Shown here: positions 50,966 to 60,750 of the stretch, piece by piece
Layout of the letters: every line of letters begins with the position of its first letter
Numbering within the stretch: position 1 is the stretch's first letter
Source of the DNA: Streptomyces sp. NRRL S-87
GTDB lineage: Bacteria > Actinomycetota > Actinomycetes > Streptomycetales > Streptomycetaceae
Reading direction: 5' to 3'
NCBI RefSeq assembly: GCF_000719335.1
Contig: NZ_JOGB01000010.1
Coordinates: forward strand, 1-64,000
Length of the DNA stretch: 64,000 nt
Program-made: the position numbers and the translations under genes
The notes under the pieces: model-generated
The model's input: the letters and a program-made list of their open reading frames with translations, nothing else
Database searches by the model: none
Told to the model about the DNA's origin: nothing

Positions 50966-52811
50966 GTAGCCGAGTAGGCAAGGAGTCTGGCCTCGACAGG
51001 GTGGTCGACCGCCGCCTCTGGGTTTCGAGCGGCCAGCAGCACGCAGCGGCACACCCAAAGCCTCTGCAGGTCCTGACCTCACTGCGAGGTTGTTCGGGCG
51101 GCCCGGGGGTGCGCGGGGCGGAAGGAGTGGGGCGAGCAGTCGGGAGGACGCCGGTGACAACCAGGCGAGGTATTTCGGTGGCGGTTCGGGCATGGGAGAC
51201 CACCCAGATGCCGTCCTCGATGCTGGGGTGGCCGCCAGGGTTGCCAGTGGCATCGCCCACCAGTAGGAAGCTGAAGGGTGGTCCGGTGGCGGTGTACACG
51301 GCAGCCTGCGCGAGGTACTCCTGTTCGATCTTCGGCCGTGTCCAGGTCTTGTCTCTCCATTTCATTTCTGTCACCAGGCGGCTTCCTGGTGCTGGGGTGT
51401 AGATGACGTCAGCGCGCCCTCCTGCGACGTCCCACACTTCACGCTGGACGGTCCCTGGGGTGCAGATTCCTGTCAGGTGCTGGTGGAAGTCGTCCTGCAG
51501 GTGCTTCTCCGCCCAGGGAGTTACTTTGCCGTTCTTCTCCTTGGTCGGTGGGCCGAGGCATGCGGTGCGGTCTCCGTAGAGGTTGGCCTGGGCGTCGAAA
51601 CGGTCGTAGAGGAATCGCAGGAAGTGCTGCAGCAGGTCGGTGACATAGTGGCTGTCGGTGGGCCTCCACGCGGGGCTGGTGGCGAGGATGGCAAGCAGGG
51701 ATTCCAGGTGGTCGTCAAAGCGAGTGTTGCCGGTTGGGGTGTAGCCCTTGGCGACGTACTGCAGACGGTCTTCGAGCTGGTGGAGGAGACGGGGGTCGAT
51801 GTCATCTCGGAGACCAGTGGTGTCAGCGTGGAACAGGGCGGCGAATGCGGGGCGGCCCTGTAGTTGTTTTCCCGGCGCCCCCTCCGGGGGCTGTTTCCCG
51901 TTGTCCTGCATGCGGCGGGTACGCACGGCCGTGTGCGAGGCCTCGGCGTCGGGGTGGGCTGTGAACTGGGGGTCGTGGGCGAGGGCTTGTTCCAGGTGCT
52001 GGAGCAGTCCCTCCTGTTTGGCGAAGGAGGCCTCGATGGTGGGGCTGATCACGCCGGTGAGGCCGGAGGGCTGCGAGGCGCGGATGCTGCGGCTTGCCTG
52101 GTACACCTGCAGGAGGTCGGTGAGCGCGCTCGCGGGGTTGTACCAGCTGGGCATGTTCAGGTGAGCCTGGGCGGTGCGCAGGGTGGTCACGAGGTGGGAC
52201 CAGGCGGCTTGTGTCTGGCCTCGGGCGGTAAGCCAGTCGAGCTGGTGCATGCCGCTGGTCCAGGCTGCGAGGTTCGCGGTGGCGTCATCCAAGTCGATGG
52301 TCACCGTGTCCACCGGGGAGACGAAACCGAGCCTGACCACCTGGTCCCAATCGGTCCTTCGGACACCCAGGCGCGGGGCGGCCTGGTCCGGGCCCAGGGG
52401 GACGTGCCAGTCGAGCAGGGCAGGCAGGTCCCGGCGGCGGGCAAGGGCGGCCACCTGGTCCGGGTGGACGTCGGGGAACTCGGCGTCCCCGCCGAGGCGG
52501 ACCAGGAGGCCAGCCTTCACCAGGTGACCGACCGCCGAGGCCGTCACCCGCGGCCGGCACCTCGGGAGCGGCTCCCCCAAGGCCTGCGTCAGCCGGTCCG
52601 CCGCCACCCCCGCACCGATCGGGCCCCCCAGGGCCGCGCGCACGGCCTCGGGGTCGGCGGCCTCCACCACCGCCCGCGACCACAACCCCTGGCCGGCGTC
52701 CGCCGGCGGGACCAGACCCGAGCCCGCCGCCCACCGCCAGGCCGCAAGGGGCGACCGCAGCCGGCCCGCGGAGTGGTTCTCGTCGTACTGTTCTCGCCCC
52801 GAACGCACCAT
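50934..52811 (-). CDS. Large protein with candidate PD-(D/E)XK nuclease motif
   Basis: About 625 residues from ATG 52811 (GTG 52829 is possible; neither has a strong ribosome site). Residues 1-150 look like winged helices (VTASAVGHLVKAGLLVRLGG). A long helical middle contains LLHQLEDRLQYVAKGYTPTG, which varies from anything I know. Near residue 490, GRADVIYTPAPGSRLVTEMK provides the D...ExK active-site pattern of restriction-like nucleases, followed by IEQEYLAQAAVYTATG, as in Cas4/RecB-type helices. The C-terminal 60 residues look disordered. No family name comes to mind. Context (DNA-binding pseudogene, mobile DNA) suggests a defence or recombination function. Intact frame. Confidence 0.6.
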   Translation of the reverse strand: MVRSGREQYDENHSAGRLRSPLAAWRWAAGSGLVPPADAGQGLWSRAVVEAADPEAVRAALGGPIGAGVAADRLTQALGEPLPRCRPRVTASAVGHLVKAGLLVRLGGDAEFPDVHPDQVAALARRRDLPALLDWHVPLGPDQAAPRLGVRRTDWDQVVRLGFVSPVDTVTIDLDDATANLAAWTSGMHQLDWLTARGQTQAAWSHLVTTLRTAQAHLNMPSWYNPASALTDLLQVYQASRSIRASQPSGLTGVISPTIEASFAKQEGLLQHLEQALAHDPQFTAHPDAEASHTAVRTRRMQDNGKQPPEGAPGKQLQGRPAFAALFHADTTGLRDDIDPRLLHQLEDRLQYVAKGYTPTGNTRFDDHLESLLAILATSPAWRPTDSHYVTDLLQHFLRFLYDRFDAQANLYGDRTACLGPPTKEKNGKVTPWAEKHLQDDFHQHLTGICTPGTVQREVWDVAGGRADVIYTPAPGSRLVTEMKWRDKTWTRPKIEQEYLAQAAVYTATGPPFSFLLVGDATGNPGGHPSIEDGIWVVSHARTATEIPRLVVTGVLPTARPTPSAPRTPGPPEQPRSEVRTCRGFGCAAACCWPLETQRRRSTTLSRPDSLPTRLQGRDPGGQTR

Positions 52812-52831
52812 GAAACACACTCTGATCACAC

Positions 52832-52866
52832 TTCCGGCGCGGCCCGACTGTCGGGCCGCGCCGGAA
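52832..52866. promoter_or_regulatory. 16-base perfect hairpin upstream of the nuclease-like gene
   Basis: TTCCGGCGCGGCCCGA (52832-52847) and TCGGGCCGCGCCGGAA (52851-52866) pair perfectly around CTG. It ends three bases before the GTG alternative start and 21 before ATG 52811, on the leader side of the gene. It may be a terminator of the small gene at 53049 or a leader hairpin limiting expression of the nuclease. Confidence 0.6.
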
Positions 52867-53048
52867 ACATGCGGAAAGATCCCATTTGCTGTTAATAGCC
52901 CTGATACTGAGGCGAGTTGGGAGAACGCCGCATAAGCCGCCTACGCGTACGCGAGGGCATAAATCACCCCTGCGGGGGACTGCGGACCGGCGCCGGGCAG
53001 ACGGAAGCGGGGGCCGCCACCGCGACCCCCGCCTCTCCCCCGGACGGC

Positions 53049-53249
53049 CTACAGGTAGTCGGCCGGCTCCGCCGCGAAGGTGCCGCGGTGCGGGCCGTAC
53101 AGCGGGATGTCCGTCAGCCGGAACCGCTCGGCGCGGCCGCCGAGCCGCCGGACGGTGACGATGGCGCCCGCCGGCTCGGAGCTGGTGAAGCGCTCCGGGT
53201 AGGCGTCGGCGGTGAGCAGGGTGCACCAGCGGGTGATGCGCTTGCGCAT
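53049..53249 (-). CDS. Small hypothetical protein
   Basis: 66 residues from ATG 53249 (MRKRITRWCTLLTADAYPER), with AGGAAGG about seven bases upstream. It then reads EPAGAIVTVRRLGGRAERFR and LTDIPLYGPHRGTFAAEPAD, a compact beta-like protein. No signal peptide. It lies upstream of the nuclease-like gene on the same strand with the strong hairpin between them. Family unknown. The interval 53250-53471 holds only divergent leader DNA. Confidence 0.6.
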   Translation of the reverse strand: MRKRITRWCTLLTADAYPERFTSSEPAGAIVTVRRLGGRAERFRLTDIPLYGPHRGTFAAEPADYL

Positions 53250-53471
53250 GACGGTGCCTTCCTGGTCAGGGCCCCTGTGGCCCCTCTCCACCCCTTGCGT
53301 GGGTCTCACGGCCAGGGCGACAGCAGTAGCCCGAAAACCCGCCCTAGATGATCTAGGTATGCGGAGGTATGCCCGGGTGATCGGTGTGACTGAGCGCTGT
53401 AGTTGGTTCTGACCGCTCTTCCGTGATGACTACGCCTGGAGAAGGGGGCGCGGCTGAGGTTGGATGATCAG

Positions 53472-53750
53472 ATGGAACGTATCGAAGTTGAGCTGTTCAC
53501 AGATCCGGGAAACGACGCGGTCGTCCGCCTGCCCCCGCGAAATTTTCCTGGTGTACTGATTCAGGGAGACTCCCTGTCGATCATCCGCGCGGATGTCGCC
53601 GCAATCGTAGAAGCCTGCGACCAAGGCGAGGTAGGTGAGGCCCGTGAGGCTGCGGCCCTCCTCCTCTCCAACCTTGACGAGCTGCTGGTCCACTACACGG
53701 AAGCTCTGAAGGCTCACGACATACCCATCCCCTTCCACCAAGGCCCCTGA
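53472..53750 (+). CDS. DUF6959-like protein
   Basis: 92 residues from ATG 53472 (MERIEVELFTDPGNDAVVRL); a TTG 12 bases earlier is possible. Continues PPRNFPGVLIQGDSLSIIRA, DVAAIVEACDQGEVGEAREA, AALLLSNLDELLVHYTEALK and ends IPIPFHQG. I recognise the FPGVL-x-QGD-x-LS-x-I block as DUF6959, a small cytosolic family often found beside toxin or effector genes and possibly immunity-related. No activity is known. It lies just upstream of the ISL3 remnant, which may have separated it from a partner. Confidence 0.65.
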   Translation: MERIEVELFTDPGNDAVVRLPPRNFPGVLIQGDSLSIIRADVAAIVEACDQGEVGEAREAAALLLSNLDELLVHYTEALKAHDIPIPFHQGP

Positions 53751-53818
53751 CCGCCCAGCTGCAGCACGTGCTGAGGAGCGGAGATTGCAGGACCGTTCCG
53801 CCAGGGGATCACGTCGCC

Positions 53819-54765
53819 ATGAAGGTGGAGACGCTCAAGGACGTCCTCTTCCCCAACCTGGACGTCGTGGTGCAGCAAGCCGTGTTCGCGGATGACCGCA
53901 TGCTGATCGACGCGACTGGCTGCGGGCCGCCCGGAGCCTGTCCTCAGTGTCAGCACCCTTCAGTACGCGTTCACAGCCGGTACTGGCGTCACATAGCGGG
54001 GCTGCCGGTCGGCGGCCACCGCCTGATCGTGCGTCTCCGTGTCCGTCGGTTCTTTTGTGATCAAGACCGGTGCCGACGTCGGACCTTTGTGGAACAGGTG
54101 GCGGGCCTGACCGAGCCACGACGTCGTAGTACGACAGCGGCACGGTCAACGACTCGGGCGGTCGCCATAGAACTCGGCGGCCGCCCGGGCCAACGCCTGT
54201 GCACAAAGCTGGGGGTCCACGGCCGGCGGACGGCCCTCTTGGGACAGCTGACCGCTCAGCCGGTGCCGGACCGGGCCCCGCGGATACTCGGAATCGACGA
54301 GTTCGCCTTTCGTAGGGGCCGTACCTATGGCACCGTCCTCGTCGATGTTGAGTCATCGAGGCCGGTGGACGTGCTGCCTGATCGCGAGACGGGCACCGTC
54401 GCGGCATGGCTGCACGAGCACCCCGGCGCCGAAATCATCTGTCGAGACCGCCTGATGGCATTCACCAAGGCCATCAGGCAGGCCGCCCCGGACGCTCTGG
54501 AGGTGGCCGATCGCTGGCACTTGCTCCAGAACCTCTCTACGGCCGTGGAGAAGACCTGCCGCCGTCACCGTGAGTGCCTACGACGGCCAGCCGAAGCGGA
54601 AGCCAGCCCACCACTGGCCACGCCGGACACTCCGCTCCTCGCTCGGATCCGACAACGACACGCTGAGGTCAACGAGCTCGCCGCCACGGGCCTGTCGCTT
54701 AACGCCATCGGCCGCCGCCTACGGTTGGACCGCAGAACCGTACGACGGTATCGGAACAGCCGAGC
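53819..54765 (+). pseudogene. ISL3-family transposase, 3'-truncated
   Basis: ATG 53819 (MKVETLKDVLFPNLDVVVQQ). The N-terminal zinc domain (GPPGACPQCQHPSVRVHSRY, FFCDQDRCRRRTF) and the catalytic region (APRILGIDEFAFRRGRTYGT, VLVDVESSRPVDVLPDR, ADRWHLLQNLSTAVEK) are in one intact frame. The linker HTH (LSLNAIGRRLRLDRRTVRR) follows, then homology stops at about 54765 and the sequence becomes a tyrosine recombinase. The last catalytic acidic residue region is missing, so it is inactive. The lost part implies a deletion after insertion. Confidence 0.85.
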
Positions 54766-55802
54766 TGACGACGAAGGCGTACGCAGGCGGGGCCGCGCTG
54801 TACCTGCGGTGGTGCCGGATCACCGGCCGCTGTTGGACAGAGGCGGGTCGGGACCCGGGGCTGTTCATGGTCTGGCTGAAGCACACCCCGGCGCCCCGGG
54901 ACGGGATCGCAGCGGTGGTCCGTCCCGGCCCGGAGGCGGAGCCGGTGCGAGGCGAGCGGCGGATCAACCGGGTGCTGGTCGCCGTACGCGGACTGCTCTC
55001 CTACGCGGTGTCCACAGGTGAGGCCTCGCGCGGGGTGCTGGGGCAGATCTACGAACTCGCCGACAGCCGCGGCCTTCCGGCGGAGGCGACGGGCGAGGAC
55101 GCCGGGCTGTTCTACCGGCTGCGGCCGGTGCACACGCTCCGGGAGCCGGTCGCCGACGTGGACCGGGCCGCCGACGCCGAGCTGGTGGCCATGTTCCTCG
55201 CCTGCCGCAGCGCCCGGGACCGCCTGGTCGTGCTGCTGCTGGGCCGGGCGGGGCTGCGGCGCGGGCAGGCGGCCGGGCTGCGCCGCAGTGACGTGCACCT
55301 GCTGCCGGACTCCCGAACGCTGGGATGCGCGTATCCGGGGGCGCACGCGCACGTGCGCCGTCGGGAGAACTCCAACGGAGCCTGGTCGAAGTCGCGCCAC
55401 GACTGGGTGGCGCCGCTGGACTTCCTGACGGTGTCCGCGTTCGACCTGTACTACGAGGAGCGGCACAGGCTGCTGGGCGAGGGCGGCAGCGACTTCCTGT
55501 TGGTGAACCTGTTCCGGGGTCCGCTGGGGGCGCCGATGTCGCCCGAGGCGATCGGGGAGCTGTTCGAGCGGCTGAGGGTGCGGGCAGGGTTGGGGCGGAG
55601 GGTGGGGCCGCACATGGCGAGGCGGGCGTTCGGGTCGAACGTCGCCGACGCGGGCGGTACGCCGGACGAGGTTCAGGCCCTGCTGGGACACCGGAGCCCA
55701 GATTCCTCAGGACCGTACCGGTTTCCTGATCCGGGCCGGGTGCGAGCTGCGGCCGATCGGGTCCCGACCCCCCGCGTGTTCGGCGGACGGGAGGACCGAT
55801 GA
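54765..55802 (+). pseudogene. Tyrosine recombinase, 5'-truncated
   Basis: In frame from the ISL3 junction: AYAGGAALYLRWCRITGR, then RRINRVLVAVRGLLSYAVST (core-binding domain, partly missing at its start). The catalytic domain has the Arg in GRAGLRRGQAAGL, Lys in SKSRHDWVAPL, HxxR in GPHMARRAFGSN, His in LLGHRSPDSS and Tyr in GPYRF. All active-site residues are present, but the N-terminal arm is replaced by transposase sequence. No native start codon was found. It overlaps the next gene by four bases (ATGA), so it was the first gene of a recombinase operon. Confidence 0.8.
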
Positions 55803-58304
55803 GGTCCGGCACAGCTGTGGCGGGCGTGCGGCCGGAGAGCGCGGCTGAGCCGGCCTGCGACGACCGCCTGGAGGAAATCCTGCGCGCGCTCGATCCCGGC
55901 TTCTTGGAGGTGGTGGGCTGGGACTGGCAGCGGCGGGTGATCACCTTCCCCTGGGACCACCCGGTCATCGGTCTGCGGGACTGCCCGGTGCCGACCTGCC
56001 CACTGGCCATCGCAGTCTTCACCCATCCGATGTGCCGGGGGTCCTTGGAGCGGTTCGGAAGAAGCAGCCTGCCGTGGAGGAATTCATCCGGACGCCGAAG
56101 GCCTGGACCATGGGGGGCGGGCGGCAGCCGTGTGCCGTCGACCGGTGTGAGCGGCCCCGGGACACTGCGGCGGGGCGTCTGTGCATGACCCACCGCATGT
56201 TGCGGGAGCGCAACCATGGCTGGCCGGCCCCTGGAGGAGTTCCTGGCCGACCCGAAGGTGATCGGGCTCGCCGGACTCGGCCCGTGCCGGGTCCTGGCCT
56301 GCTACCTCGACCGCACCAGCACCCGCTACCCGTACTGCAAGGCCCACTACCATCGGATGCGCCTCGCCCTCCCGAGGGAGTCCTTCGATGAGGAGCTGTG
56401 GCGCCGGACGGAGAAGGCGATCTGCTCCACCCGGGAGGTGAGCCTGCGGGGCTTACCGGACCTGCTGGTCGCCGAGGGGCTCTACGCGCTGTGGTCGCGG
56501 GTCGGGAACGGCTACAAACTCCGCCCCGAGTGCCTGCGCCCCCTCTACGACCGGCTCCGGGCCCTCAGGTCACTTCCTTCATGGAGGTGACCGAACCGGA
56601 GAAGGCCGGGTACAGCCGCGAGCAGGTCATGATGATCCGGGCCGCCCAACTGGCGCTGGTCCGGCTGAACACAACGCCGGAGACCGAGCGGGTCAAGGAC
56701 GTCTGGGACATGTCCGTCTTCGGGCATGCCGGAACGCTGCCGTTCACCGCGATCCGCCAGCGCGCGCTGCGGGAGGCGATGAAGGTGTGGGTCTATGACG
56801 ACTTGCCGCGGCGCCGGAACAAGAACGCCGTCCACCACGCCCGCGCGATCATCTCCGCCGTCGCCCTGCTCTCGGACAGCCTGCGTCTTCAGCGGCCCGA
56901 CCGGGGCGAGGTCCCAGCACGGTGGGGACGCGCAGACATCGTCGGGTTCATCAACCGCATGGGCCACCTGACCTCGACGGGGAAGCTGAGCCCCGCCCGC
57001 CGGCTGGCGTTCACCCGGTTCGTCCGCCGCGTCCAGGTGCGATTCCGCACCTTGGGCCTGACCGGACCCGGGGGCCTGTTGGAGGGGATGCCGGTCGACT
57101 TCGCGCTCGGACCGGAGGACATGCCCGACGAGCCGGAGGCCACCGAGGCGGGCCGGGACCTCCCCGAGGAGGTGATGCGCGCGCTGTGCGCTCACCTGGA
57201 TCGGCTTGAGGAGATGACGAACGCCGGGACCCGGGTGGCCACCGAACTCCTCATCGACACCGGCCGCCGCCCCGACGAGATCTACACCCTCGCCCTGGAC
57301 TGCCTGGAGGCCGACCCGGACGGCGCTCCCGTCCTGATCTACGACAACCACAAGGCGTGCCGCCTCGGCCGCCGCCTCCCGATCGGCGCTGAGACCGCCG
57401 CCACCATCCGCCGCCAGCAAGAACGCATCCGCGCCCGCTTCCCCAACGTCGCCCCGGCTCGCCTGAAACTGCTGCCCCGCCCGAAGACCAACCCCGAGGG
57501 CACCAAGCCGGTCTGCGACATCGCTCCGTCCACCGAGCCTGGGTGGACACGCTCCCCGACCTGACCGTCCCCATCGTCGTCACCGCAGCCGGCCGTCAGG
57601 CCACCCACCTCGTGCCCTTCGACAAGGCCCGGATCTTCCCCTACGCCTACCGGCACTGTTACGCGCAGCGGCACGCGGACGCCGGCGTGCCGGTGGACGT
57701 CCTCAAGGAGCTGATGGACCACCGGCTCATCACCACCACCCAGGGCTACTACCGGGTCGGTGAGGAACGCCGTCGCGAAGCCGTCGACCGGGTCACGGCC
57801 CTCCAGTTCGACCGACACGGCAACCGGGTCTGGCGAGCCGCGCAGAGTCTGCTGGACTCCGAACACGTCCGCCGCGTGATCGGCGAGGTTGCCACCCCCT
57901 ACGGGGTCTGTCGGGAACCCACCAACGTCGCCGCAGGCGGCCACGCCTGCCCTCTGCGGTTCTGGTGCCTGGGCTGCGAGCACTTTTCCACCGATGTCTC
58001 CTACCTCCCCGACCTCAAGGCCCATCTCGACGACCTGCTGCGCAGCCGGGAGAAACTGATGTCCGCATTCGAGGCGGACGACTGGGCCGCGCAGAGGCCA
58101 TGCCCAGCGAGCAGGAAATCAGCCGAGTCCGGCGCCTCATCGACCGCGTCACCACCGACCTCGACCACCTCACCGCCGAGGACCGCGCCCAGATCGAGCA
58201 GGCCATCACCCTCGTACGCCGCTCCCGCACCGTCCACCTCGGCATGCCCCGCATCGGCCAGCCCCCTGCCCGACGTCCGACCCCCAAGGAACCCCACGCC
58301 GTGA
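55799..58304 (+). pseudogene. Second tyrosine recombinase of the trio, multiple frameshifts
   Basis: Reading through about six frame changes (near 56070, 56225, 56570, 57540, 58090 and 58255) gives one long protein. It has an N-terminal domain (LDPGFLEVVGWDWQRRVITF), a zinc-finger part (RQPCAVDRCERPRDTAAGRL, CRVLACYLDRTSTRYPYCKA), a core-binding region (LTSTGKLSPARRLAFTRFVR) and a catalytic domain with Arg in DTGRRPDEIYTLAL, then YRHCYAQRH and LMDHRLITTTQGYYRV. A C-terminal Cys-rich segment and helix (SEQEISRVRRLIDRVTTDLD) follow. It belongs to the actinobacterial three-gene set recombinase/recombinase/DUF6262. Dead as written unless the indels are sequencing errors. Confidence 0.75.
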
Positions 58305-58823
58305 CCAGCACCATGAACGACGGCCGCCAGGCCGACACCGGACGCCGCCTTACCCGGGTGCAGGCCGCCATTACGGCTGCGCGGCGCGATGGGACGCCGC
58401 TGACCGTGTCGGCCATCGCCCGCACCGCACGCGTCGACCGGACCTTTCTGTACCGTCACCGCGACCTACTCACCGCCCTTCGCACCGCCGCCCACGAACC
58501 AGTTGCACCCGCCGGCACCGGGCCAGCCGTCACCTGGGCCTCGCTTCAAGCCGACCTCGCCAACGCCAGTGCCCGCAGCGCCCGTCTGGCCGCACGCATC
58601 CATCAGCTAGAAGAGCGCCTTTCAAAGGCGCTCGGCGAAGAGTTTCTGGCGAACTTCCGGCCTGGCCACCCCCACCGACGTCGCCGAACTCACCAGCCGC
58701 ATCACCCAGCTCGAACAACGCAACGTCGAACTGGTCTGGGCATTGGAGGAACGACAAGGCGAACTCGACGCCGCCCGAGCGGCCAACCGAGATCTCACCC
58801 GCGCCCTCAACCAACGCGGATGA
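58301..58823 (+). pseudogene. DUF6262-family protein, one frameshift
   Basis: GTG 58301 overlaps the stop of the recombinase (TGA 58302-58304). The frame gives LTRVQAAITAARRDGTPLTV then SAIARTARVDRTFLYRHRDL, a TetR-like HTH characteristic of DUF6262, then a coiled coil (SARLAARIHQLEERLSKALG). Near 58655 it shifts to PTDVAELTSRITQLEQRNVE and ends at 58823. In intact operons this third small protein accompanies two tyrosine recombinases, probably as a DNA-binding or architectural cofactor for integration and excision. Confidence 0.75.
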
Positions 58824-58886
58824 CGACCCCGCACCGTGACAGTGACTACCATCGGAGCCTGGTTTCGGGCTCCCTCGTTCACACGG

Positions 58887-59435
58887 TCAGAGTTCGGCGG
58901 TCCAGACCCCCGGAGGATGCTCGGTCGGCGGCAACCACAGCTGAGGCTGGGAATGCCGGTGGCCATGACCAGCCTGCTCCTCCCAGTGGTAACCCTCATT
59001 CCCATCGGGCCACGCAACCTGAAGAAACGGGAACGGAGGCCGCCGGTAGAACCCGATAGCTCGGCCGAAGAAGGTCCGGTACCAGCGCAGGTCAACGTTC
59101 CGCAGCATCACCCGCCGGGCGTCCACCACACCCTCATGATGCTGGCCCTCCTCCAATGCGGTGCCCGCAGCCGCCCGGTCTCCGATCATGTTGAGCATGC
59201 GGTGCATCTCGTGGACGTCAAGACCGAAGATGCCCAGCTCAGGGACCCCATACGTGTGCGCGAGGCCGATCGTGTACGCGAACCCCGGACCGATCTCATC
59301 CTCGGGAACCATGACCACATGCCACCCGTGCCGCCGCACGTTGCTGATGATGGTCTGCTCCACACGGTCTGCTTCAGCACGATCGCCATAGTCATGGCAA
59401 AGGATGCAACGGCATTCGAACTGGTCACGGAGCAT
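58887..59435 (-). CDS. DUF4262-domain protein
   Basis: 182 residues from ATG 59435. The core HGWHVVMVPEDEIGPGFAYT followed by IGLAHTYGVPELGIFGLDVH is the DUF4262 signature. RWYRTFFGRAIGFYRRPPFP and FLQVAWPDGNEGYHWEEQ complete the domain. The family is widespread in actinobacteria, cytosolic and of unknown function. The frame is intact. It converges with the DUF6262 gene 63 bases away and is probably unrelated to it. Confidence 0.85.
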   Translation of the reverse strand: MLRDQFECRCILCHDYGDRAEADRVEQTIISNVRRHGWHVVMVPEDEIGPGFAYTIGLAHTYGVPELGIFGLDVHEMHRMLNMIGDRAAAGTALEEGQHHEGVVDARRVMLRNVDLRWYRTFFGRAIGFYRRPPFPFLQVAWPDGNEGYHWEEQAGHGHRHSQPQLWLPPTEHPPGVWTAEL

Positions 59436-59683
59436 CCGCTGAGGTTACGAAATCCAAACCCCAGCTCACGCTCGGGGGGCGTGAACCGGTAGCAGCATCC
59501 GGTTCACGGTCACCCGCATCAGCGATAGCGCCACACCTGTCGCACCGGGTAGCGTTCAGCACACCACCGCTGAGCTGCACAAACTGCCGTCGCTACGGCT
59601 CACACCACAGCGCCTCCCCGAGAGAACCCGCTGTGCGAGACGTGCCGGGCCGCCCGGCAGGCGCAGTACGGAGGCTGACCCGG

Positions 59684-60016
59684 ATGTCCGTGCTGCCGCC
59701 GGACCTGCCCCGGCTCCAAACCTTGATCACCTACCTGCGCGGCGAACTCGGCCGCGCGGAACAGGCCCTTGCCGCCGCCGAGGAGCGCGAGGCCGCCACC
59801 GCCCGGCAGCAGCCGCCGCCCGAACCCCCGGCGTGGCTGGTGGAGCGCTCGATAGGCGTCGGCCGGCTCCCGAGCCGCCTCCACACCGGGGACTGCTGGG
59901 ACACCGGCAAGCGCTGCGTCCCGGCCGCCGCCGAGCTGGTCCGCCGGCTCCTGGCCGAGGGCGTGCCGGCCTGCATCCACTGCCGCCCGGACACCGCCCT
60001 CGGAGTGCTCGAATGA
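59684..60016 (+). CDS. DUF6233-domain protein
   Basis: 110 residues from ATG 59684 with GGAGG nine bases upstream. An N-terminal coiled coil (LPRLQTLITYLRGELGRAEQ) precedes the conserved part WLVERSIGVGRLPSRLHTGD, CWDTGKRCVPAAAELVRRLL and VPACIHCRPDTALGVLE, which is the Streptomyces DUF6233 family. The HTGDC and CIHCRPDT motifs supply cysteines and a histidine that could bind zinc. Function unknown. Often present on plasmids and element borders. The next small gene starts 25 bases later. Confidence 0.8.
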   Translation: MSVLPPDLPRLQTLITYLRGELGRAEQALAAAEEREAATARQQPPPEPPAWLVERSIGVGRLPSRLHTGDCWDTGKRCVPAAAELVRRLLAEGVPACIHCRPDTALGVLE

Positions 60017-60040
60017 CCGGGTACCGGCACGGTGGAGGGG

Positions 60041-60268
60041 ATGAGCCCCGACCTGCGCGTCATCGTCTACCCGCCAGACGCCGAAGGTGGGCACCGCGTC
60101 CGCGTCGACGGCGAGATCCTCGGCCGCGCCCTCGGCCCCGGCGGTCTTCTGGAGTTCCTGCGCCGGGCCGGCCTGGACCCCGATGACGTCCGCTTGGACG
60201 ACGTGCTCCTCATCGAGTGGCGCGGCGGCGGACCGGCCGTCTGGCATCCGACGAACGACCAACGGTGA
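60041..60268 (+). CDS. Small hypothetical protein
   Basis: 75 residues; ATG 60041 is adjacent to GGAGGGG, and a GTG nine bases earlier is possible. The sequence RVIVYPPDAEGGHRVRVDGE, ILGRALGPGGLLEFLRRAGL, DDVRLDDVLLIEWRGGGPAV suggests an alpha/beta protein. It follows the DUF6233 gene closely and is probably co-transcribed, a pairing I recall from other Streptomyces. Function unknown. Confidence 0.6.
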   Translation: MSPDLRVIVYPPDAEGGHRVRVDGEILGRALGPGGLLEFLRRAGLDPDDVRLDDVLLIEWRGGGPAVWHPTNDQR

Positions 60269-60295
60269 GCGCAGCATGCCGTGCAGACTTCCACC

Positions 60296-60700
60296 GTGAA
60301 CTGGCTTCTGGGTAACGAGTGGCTCGGTCCTCTGGGCGACATTGGCAAGATCATTGGTGGGGTGGTGGCGGCTATGGCCGTACTCAGGCAGTCGCCAGTT
60401 GGTGGGACAACGGCCCTGGTAGGCGAAGGAAGTGGGCCAAGAATTTCCGGCGACTCGCCCCGTTGGTTCGACCGAAGTACGTGGAGTCCCTGTTCGGTGA
60501 ACCCGCCTTCAAGCTGCCCGCGCCTGCTGAAGCGGGCCGTGACCGCGACGAGCGAGGACGGCTGGCCCTGGTCGTTCGCGTACGCCTCCCGACGCGCCGC
60601 CGTCCACCCGGAGGCCCCAGCTGGCGGGGAGCGTCATTCGAAACGTGCGGTATTCCTGTCCGGTCCCGGTGGTTGCGAGATTCGAGCCGGTGGTCTGTTC
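60296..60700 (+). pseudogene. Membrane-anchored protein remnant, frameshifted
   Basis: From GTG 60296 the frame reads VNWLLGNEWLGPLGDIGKII then GGVVAAMAV, a short N-terminal hydrophobic helix. A shift near 60385 leads to RRKWAKNFRRLAPLVRPKYV and ESLFGEPAFKLPAPAE, which I recognise as a small Streptomyces family with a single membrane helix. Further on the frame is lost. It ends against the converging lipoprotein gene. Confidence 0.5.
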
Positions 60701-60750
60701 ATGCGGCCGGGGCTGGCAAGAGTGTGCGTTCACTCCGGCGCCAATGGGTG

